A DNA stretch of 58,213 bases from Rhodospirillales bacterium (GTDB lineage Bacteria > Pseudomonadota > Alphaproteobacteria > Acetobacterales > Acetobacteraceae): positions 1 to 58,213 of the forward strand of contig CANHKG010000005.1 in assembly GCA_947460455.1 (NCBI GenBank), written 5' to 3'. Below, in pieces: positions 15,198 to 23,872 of the stretch. Both the position numbers and the translations under genes were made by a program. The notes beneath the pieces are model-generated. The model had not been told where the DNA came from and did not search any database. It worked only from the letters and a program-made list of their open reading frames with translations. How positions within the stretch are numbered: the first letter of the stretch is position 1; each line of letters begins with the position of its first letter.

Positions 15198-16967
15198 TCA
15201 GGCGGGCTGGAGCGACCAGAGCACCATCGGGAAGGTGAGGTGCCAGTGGGCGCCGTTGACGTGGAACGGGGCCTTGGAGTTCTCCTCCGTGGGCCAGTTC
15301 TTCCAGTAGGTGGTGTTCATCGGGATGCGGTGATGGGCCTGGACGAGCTGGATATCCGGCAGTTCCGGCAGCCAGATTTCCATGGCCTTGCGGAAGAGGT
15401 CCTTCAGCTTGGCCTGGTCGGTGGGGGGCACGCTGAACATCTCGTCCACGATCTTGTCGTAGGTGGCGTTCTTCCAGCGCGGGAAGTTCACCTGGTGCCC
15501 GCCGGGCACAGCGACGGAGGCGGACTGGTACAGCTTCAGCGTGTTGTAGGGCTCGCTGACGCTGCCGCCGTGGCCGTAGATGGCGCCGGTGTACTGGCCC
15601 TTCTGGAAGCGGTCGTCGAAATCGGGCGGCAGGGACATGCTGGCATCGATGCCGGCGCGCTTGAGGAGTTCCACCAGCACGGGGCCGATGGCGGGGCCGG
15701 AGCCGCCGAAGCCGATGATATCCAGCGTGATCTTCTTGCCGGCGGCGTCGGCCCACATGCCGTCCGAGCCCTTCTTGAAGCCCTTGGAGGTGAGGATGGC
15801 ATCACCCTTGCGGCGGTCGAAGGCCAGGGTGTCGTGCTTCTGCAGCAGGTCCTTCACATGGTCCTTGTAGGGCTGCAGCGGCGCGTAATCCGGCATCGGC
15901 AGCGGCGAGAGCTCCGAGGCGCCGAGGTAGCCGACATCGATCACCTGCTGGCGGTCGATGTAGTGGCTGATGGCCCAGCGCACGTCCTTATCGTTGAAGG
16001 GCGCGACCTCGTTGTTGACGTAGAGCGAGAGCGGCCACCAGTCGCGGTAGCCGAAGGGCGGCTTCTGGCCGGAATGGGTGGTGATCTTGGGGTTCTGGCG
16101 GAAGACGGTGGCGAAGGTGGCCGGCTGCATGCCGGTGCCGGCATCGACCTGGTTGGTGATGAGGAGCTGGGCAGTTTGCTGCTCGCCAGCGGTGGGCAGC
16201 CAGATGTTGCGCAGGACCTGGGGCATCGGGGCGAGGCCCTTTTCCGCGGCCCACCAGGTGGCGCGGCGGTCGAACACCTTCTGCTGCGGGTTGGCGGCGC
16301 TGACCTGCCAGGGGCCGGTGGTGACGGGCAGGCCCTTGGCGACATCGAAATGCTTGAAGGTGGTCCAGTCCTGCCCTTCAAACACGTGCTTCGGCACGAT
16401 GTACACGCCGATGTCGTACTTGTACGTCATGAACATGAAGAAGCGCGGCGAGGGGATCTTGAAGTCCACCACCACGGTGTTGGCATCGGTGGCGGTGGCC
16501 TTCTCAACGGCCTGCTGCACGTCGATGCCCCAGCGGACCTTGGGGCCGAGGTCGCGCAGGCTGTTCAGGGTGAAGGCGACGTCTTCGGCGCTGAAGGCCA
16601 CGCCATCAGACCACTTGATGCCGCTGCGGGTCTTGATGGTGAGCTTGCGGTTGTCTGGCGTGAACTCGTAGCTCTCGGCCAGCCACATGTGCATCTTGTC
16701 GGCGAAGGCGGAGTAGTAGGCCAGCGGCTCGTACATCATGTTCGGGCCGTTCTGGTGGTTGGAGCCGATGGAGTACGGGTTCCACAGCTCGAAATCGACC
16801 CAGCGGCCTTCGCGGCCGCCCCAGACCAGGATCATGGTGCGGTCGCGCGGCGGGGCGGCGGGCTGGGCATCGGCCTGCTGCCAGGGCAGGGCGATGGCGG
16901 TGCCGGCCAGCACGCTGGCCTTCAGCAGGTCGCGCCGGTTGGGGCCGCGGCGTGTGGTGTCGGACAT
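15198..16967 (-). CDS. ABC transporter substrate-binding protein (SBP family 5)
   Basis: 589-aa exported solute-binding protein of the peptide/nickel/opine class. The N-terminus has a twin-arginine pattern (NRRDLLKASVLAGTAIALPW) ending near ADAQ, so Tat export is likely. The start at 16967 is supported by AGGAAAGGACC just upstream; the longer frame to 17093 has no signal peptide at its end. The region NRKLTIKTRSGIKWSDG is the typical SBP_bac_5 block. It is the first gene of the importer operon. The size is at the upper end for the family. Ligand unknown. Confidence 0.92.
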   Translation of the reverse strand: MSDTTRRGPNRRDLLKASVLAGTAIALPWQQADAQPAAPPRDRTMILVWGGREGRWVDFELWNPYSIGSNHQNGPNMMYEPLAYYSAFADKMHMWLAESYEFTPDNRKLTIKTRSGIKWSDGVAFSAEDVAFTLNSLRDLGPKVRWGIDVQQAVEKATATDANTVVVDFKIPSPRFFMFMTYKYDIGVYIVPKHVFEGQDWTTFKHFDVAKGLPVTTGPWQVSAANPQQKVFDRRATWWAAEKGLAPMPQVLRNIWLPTAGEQQTAQLLITNQVDAGTGMQPATFATVFRQNPKITTHSGQKPPFGYRDWWPLSLYVNNEVAPFNDKDVRWAISHYIDRQQVIDVGYLGASELSPLPMPDYAPLQPYKDHVKDLLQKHDTLAFDRRKGDAILTSKGFKKGSDGMWADAAGKKITLDIIGFGGSGPAIGPVLVELLKRAGIDASMSLPPDFDDRFQKGQYTGAIYGHGGSVSEPYNTLKLYQSASVAVPGGHQVNFPRWKNATYDKIVDEMFSVPPTDQAKLKDLFRKAMEIWLPELPDIQLVQAHHRIPMNTTYWKNWPTEENSKAPFHVNGAHWHLTFPMVLWSLQPA

Positions 16968-17101
16968 GGCTTGGTCCTTTCCTCCTGGGGCTGCGCGGGT
17001 TGGCCCCGGCAGGATGTTGCAGCTGCGGCGCGGGCCGCTGACGTCACGTGCAGTAGGGCGGTGGGGCATCGCGGCGTCAAGCAGCGATGCCACGCGGGCT
17101 G

Positions 17102-17728
17102 CTAGGCGTAGGGCTGGCCCCAGCGTTCGTTGAACACCACGTCTTCCAGCTTTGTGCGGCCGACCGGGCCGAACTTTCCCATGGGCCAGCCGATCGGCAG
17201 GATGGCGTAGCTGTGCACGCCTTCGGGCAGGCCAAGGGCGGCTTCCGCCTCCTTCGCGTAGAGCAGGTGGCGGGTGGTGAGCGTGCTGCCGAGGCCCAGC
17301 GCGCGGGCGGCGAGCAGCATGTTCTGCACCGCGGGGTAGATGGAGGCGCCGGAGGTGCGGGTGGGGGTGTTCTTGCCCTCATCGAGGCACGCGACGATCC
17401 AGACCGGGGCTTCGTGGAAATGCTCCGTCAGGTGTTCCACCGCGTGGTGCTGGCGGGCGTATTTCTCGGCCGAGACGCCCGGCGGCGGCGGCGAGTTGGC
17501 GTAGCGGGGGCCAACCACCTCATCGAAGGCCTTCTTGTACCAAACCTGCACGGCCTTCTTCACCGCCGTGTCCTTGATGACCAGGAAGCGCCAGCGCTGG
17601 TAGTTGCCGCCATTGGCGGCGGCGACGCCGGCTTCCAGGATCTTGCGCACCAGGTCATCCGGCACCGGATCGGGCTTCAGGCGGCGCATGGCGCGGGTGG
17701 TGTGGATGATGTCGAAGACGTCTTGCAT
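17102..17728 (-). CDS. Nitroreductase family protein
   Basis: 208-aa FMN-dependent nitroreductase-fold enzyme. It begins MQDVFDIIHTTRAMRRLKPD, the family's FMN-phosphate binding start (R12/R15/R16 region), followed by GVAAANGGNYQRWRFLVI and a C-terminal GLPEGVHSYAILPIGWPMG block. Such enzymes reduce nitroaromatics, quinones or enones with NAD(P)H; a specific substrate is not evident. It lies downstream of the alpha/beta hydrolase gene in the same direction, with a repeat hairpin between. The longer open frame reaching 18841 is an artefact of GC-rich DNA. Confidence 0.9.
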   Translation of the reverse strand: MQDVFDIIHTTRAMRRLKPDPVPDDLVRKILEAGVAAANGGNYQRWRFLVIKDTAVKKAVQVWYKKAFDEVVGPRYANSPPPPGVSAEKYARQHHAVEHLTEHFHEAPVWIVACLDEGKNTPTRTSGASIYPAVQNMLLAARALGLGSTLTTRHLLYAKEAEAALGLPEGVHSYAILPIGWPMGKFGPVGRTKLEDVVFNERWGQPYA

Positions 17729-17769
17729 CTGGGGGCTCCGGGGGAGGGGAGGTAGGATAGAAACGAGGT

Positions 17770-17928
17770 AAAGAAGCAAAGTGGACACAGAGGACACGGA
17801 GGGCCACAGAGACCACCGAGAAGGAAGGGGCGTGCCAGGAATACAGGGTGGGCGAACAGACCTCTTTCTCTTTTCTCTGTGCTCTCTGTGGCCCTCCGTG
17901 GTCTCCGTGTCCGCTTTTCTTTTCTTTC
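17770..17928. repeat. Long inverted repeat, CACAGAGG/CACGGAGG family, copy 3
   Basis: Imperfect arms of about 50 bp (17770-17822 and 17873-17925). The left arm runs through GTGGACACAGAGGACACGG and the right arm carries its complement, with AAAGAAG / CTTTTC outer ends as in copy 1. The loop is about 50 bp. It sits between the hydrolase and nitroreductase genes. Confidence 0.82.
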
Positions 17929-17940
17929 TGACCGCGCGAA

Positions 17941-19017
17941 CTAGCGGGGGGCGAGGAACCAATCCACCAACGCGGGCTGCGCGTCGCGCGGGTAGGTGTG
18001 GGAGAGGTCGTCCAGCTCCAGGTAGGTCACGGCGGCACCGGCGGCCTGGAAGGCATCCCGCGCGGTGCGGGCCACGTCGACCGGGAACATCCAGTCGAGC
18101 TCGCCGTGGCAGAGGTGGATGGGGAGGTTGGCCAGGCGCGAGCGCTCGCTCATCTCGATCAGGATCGGGTGGAAGCTGGCGGCGAAGGGGGCGAGGTGGG
18201 TGAAACGGCTGTCTGACTGGACGCCGCTGAGCAGGGTGAAGGTGCCGCCGTCGCTCATGCCCGTCAGCAGCAGGCGGGAGGTATCCACCGGCCAGCGTTG
18301 CGACACGAAATCGATGATGCGGTGCAGGTTGGGCGTATCCACGTCCTCCCCGGCCAGGGCCCAGGTGGAGCCGATGGAGGTGGGGGTGGCGACGATCAGG
18401 CCGCGGCTGCGGGCGGTGCGCACCCAGTGCCAGAGGAAGCTGCGGCCGTGGCCGCTGCCGCCGTGCAACGCGATCACCAGCGGGCGGGGCACGTCCTCGC
18501 GCGTGTCTTCCGGCACGAACAGGCTGAAGCCGCCGCGCTGGTCTTCCGTGTTCTCCGCATGCAGCACGCCGCGGTTGGGCTTGCCCATGCCCTGGGCGAG
18601 GTCGGCCTTCAGCGCTGCGTTCTCCCGTGCCTCGGGATCGAGGAAGAACAGGCTGACCTGCGGGATGATGCGGGCGAGGGGGAACAGCGCCTCCTGCGCG
18701 CGGGCCTCGCTGCGCAGGGCGCGGTAGGCGCGGCGGATGTCGTTGCCGACGGCGGCCAGGCGCAGGGCGCCCCAGGCCTCCAGCGTGGCATCGGTCGCCT
18801 TCTCCACCTGGGTGCGGAAGGCAGTGAGCTGCTGGGGCCACTCGGCCTTTCGGAACTGCTCGATGGCGAGGGTGAGGCCGCCATCGGGCTTGCCGACGGC
18901 GTCCAGCACCGCGTCGATCTCGCCGGGGTGGATGTGGCGGGCGACGAAGCCGAGGGGGGCCAGGGCGCCCATCAGCGAATCGAGCGTTTGGGCGATGGTT
19001 TGTTCGAGGTCTGACAT
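17941..19017 (-). CDS. Alpha/beta hydrolase (phospholipase/carboxylesterase-like)
   Basis: 358-aa protein with a helical N-terminal region (residues 1-165, unassigned) and a C-terminal alpha/beta hydrolase domain. The oxyanion region is H185-G-G-S-G, the nucleophile elbow G-M-S255-D-G-G, the acid D308 (GELDWMFP) and the base H340 (DLSHTYP), a complete triad. No signal peptide, so cytoplasmic. The start at 19017 (MSDLEQTIAQTLD) is chosen because the upstream extension derives from the AT-rich repeat. It most resembles dienelactone-hydrolase/phospholipase-carboxylesterase and PHB-depolymerase-like enzymes; the substrate is open. Confidence 0.85.
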   Translation of the reverse strand: MSDLEQTIAQTLDSLMGALAPLGFVARHIHPGEIDAVLDAVGKPDGGLTLAIEQFRKAEWPQQLTAFRTQVEKATDATLEAWGALRLAAVGNDIRRAYRALRSEARAQEALFPLARIIPQVSLFFLDPEARENAALKADLAQGMGKPNRGVLHAENTEDQRGGFSLFVPEDTREDVPRPLVIALHGGSGHGRSFLWHWVRTARSRGLIVATPTSIGSTWALAGEDVDTPNLHRIIDFVSQRWPVDTSRLLLTGMSDGGTFTLLSGVQSDSRFTHLAPFAASFHPILIEMSERSRLANLPIHLCHGELDWMFPVDVARTARDAFQAAGAAVTYLELDDLSHTYPRDAQPALVDWFLAPR

Positions 19018-19032
19018 CAGGAAGGAAGGATT

Positions 19033-19146
19033 CTTCTTTTTGTGAACAAAAAGAAGCAAAAAAACTTCATTTGTTCAGGCATTTGGTTGTCCGGACTGGG
19101 CGCAAGGTCGCAAAAGTTTTTTGGTTCTTTTTTTCAAAAAAGAACC
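19033..19146. repeat. Composite A/B hairpin element, copy 1
   Basis: Two AT-rich hairpins in tail-to-tail order. Hairpin A is CTTCTTTTT / AAAAAGAAG at 19033-19056, followed by GCAAAAAAACTT. Hairpin B is GGTTCTTTTTT / AAAAAAGAACC at 19123-19146, preceded on this strand by AAAAGTTTTTT. The stop codon of the reverse-strand RraA-like gene lies inside hairpin B. Other copies are at 38814, 45151 and 49282. Confidence 0.82.
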
Positions 19147-19880
19147 GCTACCTTGATTTCTGGCTTTCCTGCGGCAACCCACGCCCGATAATCCGCCATC
19201 GTCCGCTCACTGGCCGGATAGAACCCTGCGATCGGCTCCCCGAGGTCCACGCGGCGCTTGATGTAGGCTTCCACCTGTTCCTGCTCCAGCCCCGAGACGG
19301 CGACCTTGTCGGCGAGGTGGCGGGGGATGACCACCACGCCGTCTTCGTCGCCGACCACGATATCGCCGGGGAACACCAGCGTGCCGCCGCAGGAGATGGT
19401 TTCGTTGTAGCCGATGGCGAGCGTGCTGGCGGTGTGGGGCGGGGGCGTGAAGACGCGGGCGTGGACAGGCAGGTCCATGGCCATCAGCGGCCCGGCGTCG
19501 CGCATGGCGCCATCGGTGACCAGCCCGGCGATGCCGCGGTAGATCATGCGGGCGGCCAGGATATCGCCCACCGCGCCGCCGGTGATGTTGCCGCCGGTGT
19601 CGATCATGATGACGGAGCCGGGGGCGGATTCCTCGATGGCGCGGCGGGTGGGGTTTTCGGCGGCCGCCATGTTGGCCATGGATTTCTCCAGGTCCTCGCG
19701 CAGCGGGCCGTAGCGCAGGGTGACGGCGGGGCCGACGAACTTGGATTTCGCCGGGTTGAGCGGGCGGATGTCGAGCGGGGAGCGGGTGCGCAGCCCGGCG
19801 ACCTTGAGGAGCTGGGAGGTGAGGGTGGCGGTGCTGACCTGGCGCAGCAGGTCCAGGGTCTCGGGGGCCAGGGCTGTCAT
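19134..19880 (-). CDS. RraA-like protein (HMG/CHA aldolase fold)
   Basis: 248-aa protein of the RraA/MenG-like family, whose characterised members are 4-hydroxy-4-methyl-2-oxoglutarate/4-carboxy-4-hydroxy-2-oxoadipate aldolases and oxaloacetate decarboxylases. The active-site block GLVTDGAMRDAG (about residues 130-141) with Asp and Arg-Asp for metal/substrate binding is intact, and GDIVVGDEDGVVVIP follows. It extends beyond the minimal RraA core (about 160 aa) by N- and C-terminal segments, typical of the aldolase branch. Its last codons (VAVLF, stop) are encoded by the repeat hairpin. Confidence 0.87.
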   Translation of the reverse strand: MTALAPETLDLLRQVSTATLTSQLLKVAGLRTRSPLDIRPLNPAKSKFVGPAVTLRYGPLREDLEKSMANMAAAENPTRRAIEESAPGSVIMIDTGGNITGGAVGDILAARMIYRGIAGLVTDGAMRDAGPLMAMDLPVHARVFTPPPHTASTLAIGYNETISCGGTLVFPGDIVVGDEDGVVVIPRHLADKVAVSGLEQEQVEAYIKRRVDLGEPIAGFYPASERTMADYRAWVAAGKPEIKVAVLF

Positions 19881-19966
19881 GGATGTTTCCTCGCCGGTTG
19901 TTGCGCGAAGTCTAGCAGTGCCGTGGGCGAAGGTGGCAACATGGGGGGCATCTTGGGAGAAGAGCC

Positions 19967-20542
19967 ATGGCTGTCGATCCGAACCGCGTGATCATCAACG
20001 GGGAAAACCCCTTCATCCGCCTGAGCGAAACCGATGGTGGGGATATCACCACCAATGCCAGCTTCTGGCGCGTCATCTTCTCGCCGGGTGGGCCCGGCCA
20101 CGTGCTCTATCTGAAGAGCGAGCTGACCGGCGGGGCGTGGAAGATCTATACCGACAACATCAGCATGGCGCGCTGGCTGCAAACGAGCGTGCAGGGGATG
20201 CTGAATGCGGAGCTGGCCGATACCAGCCTGCCGGTGTTCGATGCCAGCTTCAGCCGTAGCGGCGACATGCGCGATGCCTGGACGGAGAGCCTGACCACGT
20301 TCAACGAGGAGATCTCGCTGACCTGGTACAACCCTGGCGACCCGATGATCATGCACACCGACCCGAAGTCGGACCCGGCGCGCTATCTGGGCCTATGCAC
20401 GCTGTTCGTGCCCTGCGCCGGCGCGCAGCTGACGATCAACGGCGTGGCGGCGAAGGGCCGGGCCTGGCCGCGCGAGCGCGAGGGGCGGCCGTTCAGCACC
20501 TGCTCGCTGGCGTTCGCCGAGAGCTGGACCGAATCGCGCTGA
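19967..20542 (+). CDS. Conserved hypothetical protein
   Basis: 191-aa soluble protein, not assigned to a family. It begins MAVDPNRVIINGENPFIRLS and contains DITTNASFWRVIFSPGGPGH, with a mixed alpha/beta look and no signal peptide or membrane segment. AGAAGAGCC precedes the start. It overlaps the next gene (prolyl-tRNA editing homologue) by TGATG, so the two are translationally coupled. Regular, low-bias amino-acid composition and coupling make it a real gene. Function unknown. Confidence 0.8.
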   Translation: MAVDPNRVIINGENPFIRLSETDGGDITTNASFWRVIFSPGGPGHVLYLKSELTGGAWKIYTDNISMARWLQTSVQGMLNAELADTSLPVFDASFSRSGDMRDAWTESLTTFNEEISLTWYNPGDPMIMHTDPKSDPARYLGLCTLFVPCAGAQLTINGVAAKGRAWPREREGRPFSTCSLAFAESWTESR

Positions 20543-21015
20543 TGCAGGAGGCGACCTCCCCCAGCGCGCTGCGCGTGCAGGCCGTGCTGGGGGAGGGGTT
20601 TCGGGTGCTGGAGTTTTCCGCCAGCACCCGAACGGCGGCGGAAGCGGCCGAGGCGATTGGCTGCACGGTGGCGCAGATCGCCAAATCCATCCTGTTCCGC
20701 GCCGCGAGCGGGCGGCCTGTGCTGGTGGTGGCGTGCGGCACCAATCGGGTGGATGAGAAGAAGGTGGCCGCGCTGCTGGGCGAGAAGATCGGCCGCGCGG
20801 ATGCGGAGTTCGTGCGCGAGGCGACGGGCTTCGCCATCGGGGGCGTGCCGCCGGTGGGGCATGCCACGGCGCCGGCGGTGCTGCTGGACCGGGACCTGGA
20901 AGCATTCGAGACGATCTGGGCTGCAGGGGGAACGCCGAACGCGGTGTTCCGGCTGACCCCCGCTGACCTCGCGCGGCTGACCGGCGCGGCGTTCGCGGAT
21001 GTGGTGAAGGCGTAG
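20542..21015 (+). CDS. YbaK/ProX-type aminoacyl-tRNA deacylase
   Basis: 157-aa trans-editing domain protein of the YbaK/EbsC/ProXp family, which hydrolyses mischarged aminoacyl-tRNAs (for example Cys- or Ala-tRNAPro). Visible blocks are AAEAIGCTVAQIAKSILFRA with the conserved lysine, then LVVACGTNRVDEKKVAALLG, and FAIGGVPPVGHATAPAVLLD, which is the GxxPxGH substrate-pocket motif. The ATG is embedded in the preceding stop (TGATG); the open frame further upstream is inside that gene. Confidence 0.9.
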   Translation: MQEATSPSALRVQAVLGEGFRVLEFSASTRTAAEAAEAIGCTVAQIAKSILFRAASGRPVLVVACGTNRVDEKKVAALLGEKIGRADAEFVREATGFAIGGVPPVGHATAPAVLLDRDLEAFETIWAAGGTPNAVFRLTPADLARLTGAAFADVVKA

Positions 21016-21040
21016 CGCCACGGCGCCATGGGATTTTCAG

Positions 21041-22018
21041 ATGAAGGCGTGTGTCTGCGACCGCTACGGCGGGCCCGAGAGGGTGAGCGTGCGCGAGGTG
21101 CCCACGCCGGTGCCGGGCCCGAACGAGGTTCTGGTGCGCATCATGGCCAGCACAATCAGCGCGGCGGATAGCCGGGTTCGCGCGCTACGGGTGCCACGCG
21201 GCATGGCCACGGCGGCGCGGCTGGCGCTGGGGCTGCGCGGGCCGCGGAAGCGGGTGCTGGGCACCGAACTGGCCGGGGTGGTCGTGGCGATCGGCGCACG
21301 GGTGTCGCGGTTCGCGGTGGGGGATCGGGTGCTTGGGTTTCCCGGCGCCGATTTCGGTTGCCATGCGGAATTTCGCGCCATGGCCGAGAAGGACGAACTG
21401 GTGGCGATCCCTGCGGGATTGTCGTTCGAGGAAGCCGCCAGCCTGCCCTTCGGTGCGATGAGCGCGCTGCATTTCCTGCGCGCGGCCCATGTGCAGCCGG
21501 GGGAGCGCATGCTGGTGGTGGGTGCCTCCGGCGCGGTGGGGAGCGCGCTGGTGCAGCTCGGGCGGGTGTTCGGCGCCGAGGTGACCGGCGTGACAAGCAC
21601 CGCGAATCTCGACCTGGTGGCAGGCCTGGGGGCGGAGCGCGTGGTGGACTACACCGCCACCGACATCCTGCGGGGCGGCGAGCGCTTCGATGTCGTGGCC
21701 GATATGGTGGGCGCCATTGGCTTTGCGCAGTACCGCCACGTGCTGCGCCCGCGGGGGCGGATGCTGGCGGTGGCGGCGGAAGTGCCAGACATGCTGGCCA
21801 TGGCCTGGGCGCCGTTCTGGGGGATGCGCGTATTTGCCGGGCCGGCCACGACCAAGCCGGGCGATCTGGCACAGGTGGCGGCGTGGGCGGCGCAGGGCGT
21901 GCTGCGGCCGGTGATCGACCGGTGCTACGCCATGGCCGAGATCGTCGCGGCGCACGCGTATGTGGATAGCGGGCGCAAGCGCGGCAGCGTGGTGGTGCGG
22001 ATCGCCGGCGCCGATTAG
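21041..22018 (+). CDS. NAD(P)-dependent zinc-free MDR oxidoreductase (quinone reductase-like)
   Basis: 325-aa medium-chain dehydrogenase/reductase. A GroES-like N-terminal domain (MKACVCDRYGGPERVSVREV) is followed by a Rossmann domain with the nucleotide motif VVGASGAVGSALVQLG (about residues 158-173). The cysteine/glutamate set for structural and catalytic zinc is lacking, so it belongs with quinone oxidoreductase or enone reductases rather than alcohol dehydrogenases. The end overlaps the convergent YccF gene by 4 bp. Specific substrate unknown. Confidence 0.88.
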   Translation: MKACVCDRYGGPERVSVREVPTPVPGPNEVLVRIMASTISAADSRVRALRVPRGMATAARLALGLRGPRKRVLGTELAGVVVAIGARVSRFAVGDRVLGFPGADFGCHAEFRAMAEKDELVAIPAGLSFEEAASLPFGAMSALHFLRAAHVQPGERMLVVGASGAVGSALVQLGRVFGAEVTGVTSTANLDLVAGLGAERVVDYTATDILRGGERFDVVADMVGAIGFAQYRHVLRPRGRMLAVAAEVPDMLAMAWAPFWGMRVFAGPATTKPGDLAQVAAWAAQGVLRPVIDRCYAMAEIVAAHAYVDSGRKRGSVVVRIAGAD

Positions 22019-22470
22019 CGGCGCAGCCGGTCCACTTCCCCCTCGGCCCAGCGGCGGCGGGCTTCGGCGGCGACGTGCTTGTCCACCACGGTGATGCCGA
22101 TGGGGGCGAGGCTCATGCCCGCGAGCTTCACATGCTGCCAGGCGAACGGGATGCCGATGATGGTCACGGCACAGGCCACGGCGGCGGTGAGGTGGCCGAT
22201 GGCGAGCCAGATGCCGAACACCACGAACCAGACGACGTTGCCAACCAGGCCGAGCGCGCCGGTGCCGATATCCTCCCGGCCGGTGAGGGTGGCCCGCGAG
22301 ATCGCCTCACGCCCGAAGGGCCAGAGCGAGAAGCCGGCAATGGCGAAGCAGGCGCGCGCCCAGGGCAGGCCGATGATGGTGATGGCGGCAAGCACGCCGG
22401 CCAGGCACCACAGCAGGGCCATGATAAGCCCGCCAAAGACCACCCATACGAGGTTCAGGATCAGGGCCAT
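22015..22470 (-). CDS. YccF domain-containing membrane protein
   Basis: 151-aa inner-membrane protein with two YccF repeats. LNLVWVVFGGLIMALLWCLA starts repeat 1, with the characteristic ITIIGLPWARACFAIAGFSL. Repeat 2 contains VVWFVVFGIWLAIGHLTAA followed by VTIIGIPFAWQHVKLAGMSL. A cytoplasmic tail of about 25 residues follows. The family is widespread but has no established biochemical function. Convergent and overlapping with the MDR oxidoreductase stop. Confidence 0.92.
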   Translation of the reverse strand: MALILNLVWVVFGGLIMALLWCLAGVLAAITIIGLPWARACFAIAGFSLWPFGREAISRATLTGREDIGTGALGLVGNVVWFVVFGIWLAIGHLTAAVACAVTIIGIPFAWQHVKLAGMSLAPIGITVVDKHVAAEARRRWAEGEVDRLRR

Positions 22471-22506
22471 GTGAGCTGCCTATGTGTTGGCGGCGACGGA
22501 GAAACG

Positions 22507-22530
22507 AAAAAGCGGCCCACAAGGGGCCGC
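22507..22530 (-). terminator. Rho-independent terminator after tRNA-Arg
   Basis: On the reverse strand GCGGCCC-CTTGT-GGGCCGC is followed by TTTTT, a standard intrinsic terminator 23 bp after the encoded CCA of the tRNA. A T-run also flanks it on the forward side, but no forward gene ends nearby. Confidence 0.85.
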
Positions 22531-22552
22531 TTTTCATATGCTGCGAGAGAAA

Positions 22553-22629
22553 TGGCGCACCCGGAAGGACTCGAACCTCCAACCCCCAGATTCGTAGTCT
22601 GGTGCTCTATCCAATTGAGCTACGGGTGC
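22553..22629 (-). tRNA. tRNA-Arg (anticodon ACG), CCA encoded
   Basis: A 77-nt cloverleaf on the reverse strand. The acceptor stem is GCACCCG/CGGGTGC with discriminator G, and the D-arm is GCTCAATTGGATAGAGC. The anticodon stem CCAGA/TCTGG encloses loop CTACGAA, so the anticodon is ACG (Arg, CGN; A34 normally modified to inosine). The T-loop is GGTTCGAGTCC-type and the 3' CCA is genomically encoded at 22553-22555. It lies 68 bp downstream of leuB and may be read from it or from its own promoter. Confidence 0.96.
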
Positions 22630-22697
22630 AGCAGCAGAGGCGCGCGATATAGCCGTGCCTGCGCGCCTCGGCAAGGCGCTAAATGCAGGGCAGGGCG

Positions 22698-23810
22698 TTA
22701 TGATCCGAGCTTGTCCAACTCGCGAACAACGGCCTCACCCATCACGGAGGTGGAGACCTTGGCGCAGCCCGGCGCCATCACGTCCGCCGTGCGCAGGCCA
22801 GAGGCCAGAACATTGGTGCAGGCGCGCTCGATGATCAGCGCATCCTCGTCCATGCCGAAGGAATAGCGCAGCAGCATCGCGAAGCTGAGCATCTGCGCCA
22901 TCGGGTTGGCGATGCCCTTGCCGGCGATATCCGGCGCGCTGCCGTGGATCGGCTCATACAGCGCGTGGCGGCGGCCATCGCCCTGCACGGCGCCCAGCGT
23001 GGCGCTGGGGAGCATGCCAAGCGAGCCGGTGAGCATGGAGGCAAGGTCGGACAGGATGTCGCCGAACAGGTTGCCCGTCACGATCACGTCGAACTGGCGC
23101 GGGTTGCGCACCATCTGCATGGCGCAGTTGTCGGCATACATGTGCGACAGCTCGACATCGGGGTATTCGGCCGCGCCCAGGGCGGTGACGGTCTGGCGCC
23201 ACAGCAGGCCCGACTCCATCACGTTGGCCTTCTCAACCGAGCAGAGGCGATTCTGGCGCTTGCGGGCCAGCTCGAAGGCCACGCGGGCCACGCGCTCGAT
23301 CTCCGGCGTGGTGTAGACCTCGGTGTTGATGCCGCGCTTGGTGCCGTCCGGCAGGGTTTCCACGCCGCGCGGCTCACCGAAATAGATGCCGCCCGTGCTC
23401 TCGCGCACGATCATGATGTCCAGGCCCTTGATCACGTCGGCCTTCAGGGTGGAGGCATCCACCAGCGGATCCAGCACGATGGCGGGGCGCAGATTGGCGA
23501 ACAGGCCGAGTTCCTTGCGTAGCGTGAGAATGGAAAGCTCCGGCCGCTTGTCGAAGCCCAGCGTGTCCCACTTCGGGCCACCGACGGAGCCGAACAGCAC
23601 GGCATCGGCCTCCCGCGCGCGCTGCACCGTCTCCGGCCGGATGGCGATGCCGTGGGCGTCGATGCAGGCGCCGCCGACGATGTCCTCGGCGATGTCGAAC
23701 ACGGCGCGGCGGCGGCGGGCCATCCAGTCGATCACGTGGCCGACCTCGCGCATCACCTCGGGGCCGATGCCGTCGCCGGGGAGGACGAGAAGCTTCTTGT
23801 TCGAGGCCAT
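22698..23810 (-). CDS. leuB: 3-isopropylmalate dehydrogenase
   Basis: 370-aa NAD-dependent enzyme that oxidatively decarboxylates 3-isopropylmalate to 2-ketoisocaproate in leucine synthesis; cytoplasmic homodimer. The N-terminus [20 protein letters not shown] and the substrate block [12 protein letters not shown]-type (here [15 protein letters not shown], about residues 140-154) are canonical, as is [17 protein letters not shown] (about residues 285-301). The start at 23810 is preferred over a frame extension into the repeat. It is downstream of leuC and leuD on the same strand but separated from leuD by a 219-bp spacer carrying the long hairpin. Confidence 0.97.
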   Translation of the reverse strand: MASNKKLLVLPGDGIGPEVMREVGHVIDWMARRRRAVFDIAEDIVGGACIDAHGIAIRPETVQRAREADAVLFGSVGGPKWDTLGFDKRPELSILTLRKELGLFANLRPAIVLDPLVDASTLKADVIKGLDIMIVRESTGGIYFGEPRGVETLPDGTKRGINTEVYTTPEIERVARVAFELARKRQNRLCSVEKANVMESGLLWRQTVTALGAAEYPDVELSHMYADNCAMQMVRNPRQFDVIVTGNLFGDILSDLASMLTGSLGMLPSATLGAVQGDGRRHALYEPIHGSAPDIAGKGIANPMAQMLSFAMLLRYSFGMDEDALIIERACTNVLASGLRTADVMAPGCAKVSTSVMGEAVVRELDKLGS

Positions 23811-23872
23811 GCGGAGTGTCTTTCGCGGTGAGGTGAGCAGCGGGCGTTGAGAATGGCGAAGAGAAAGGAAAA

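Noticed and set aside
22015-22470. Possible frameshift at the MDR/YccF junction
   Set aside because: The 4-bp overlap is simply two convergent stop codons; both proteins are full length.
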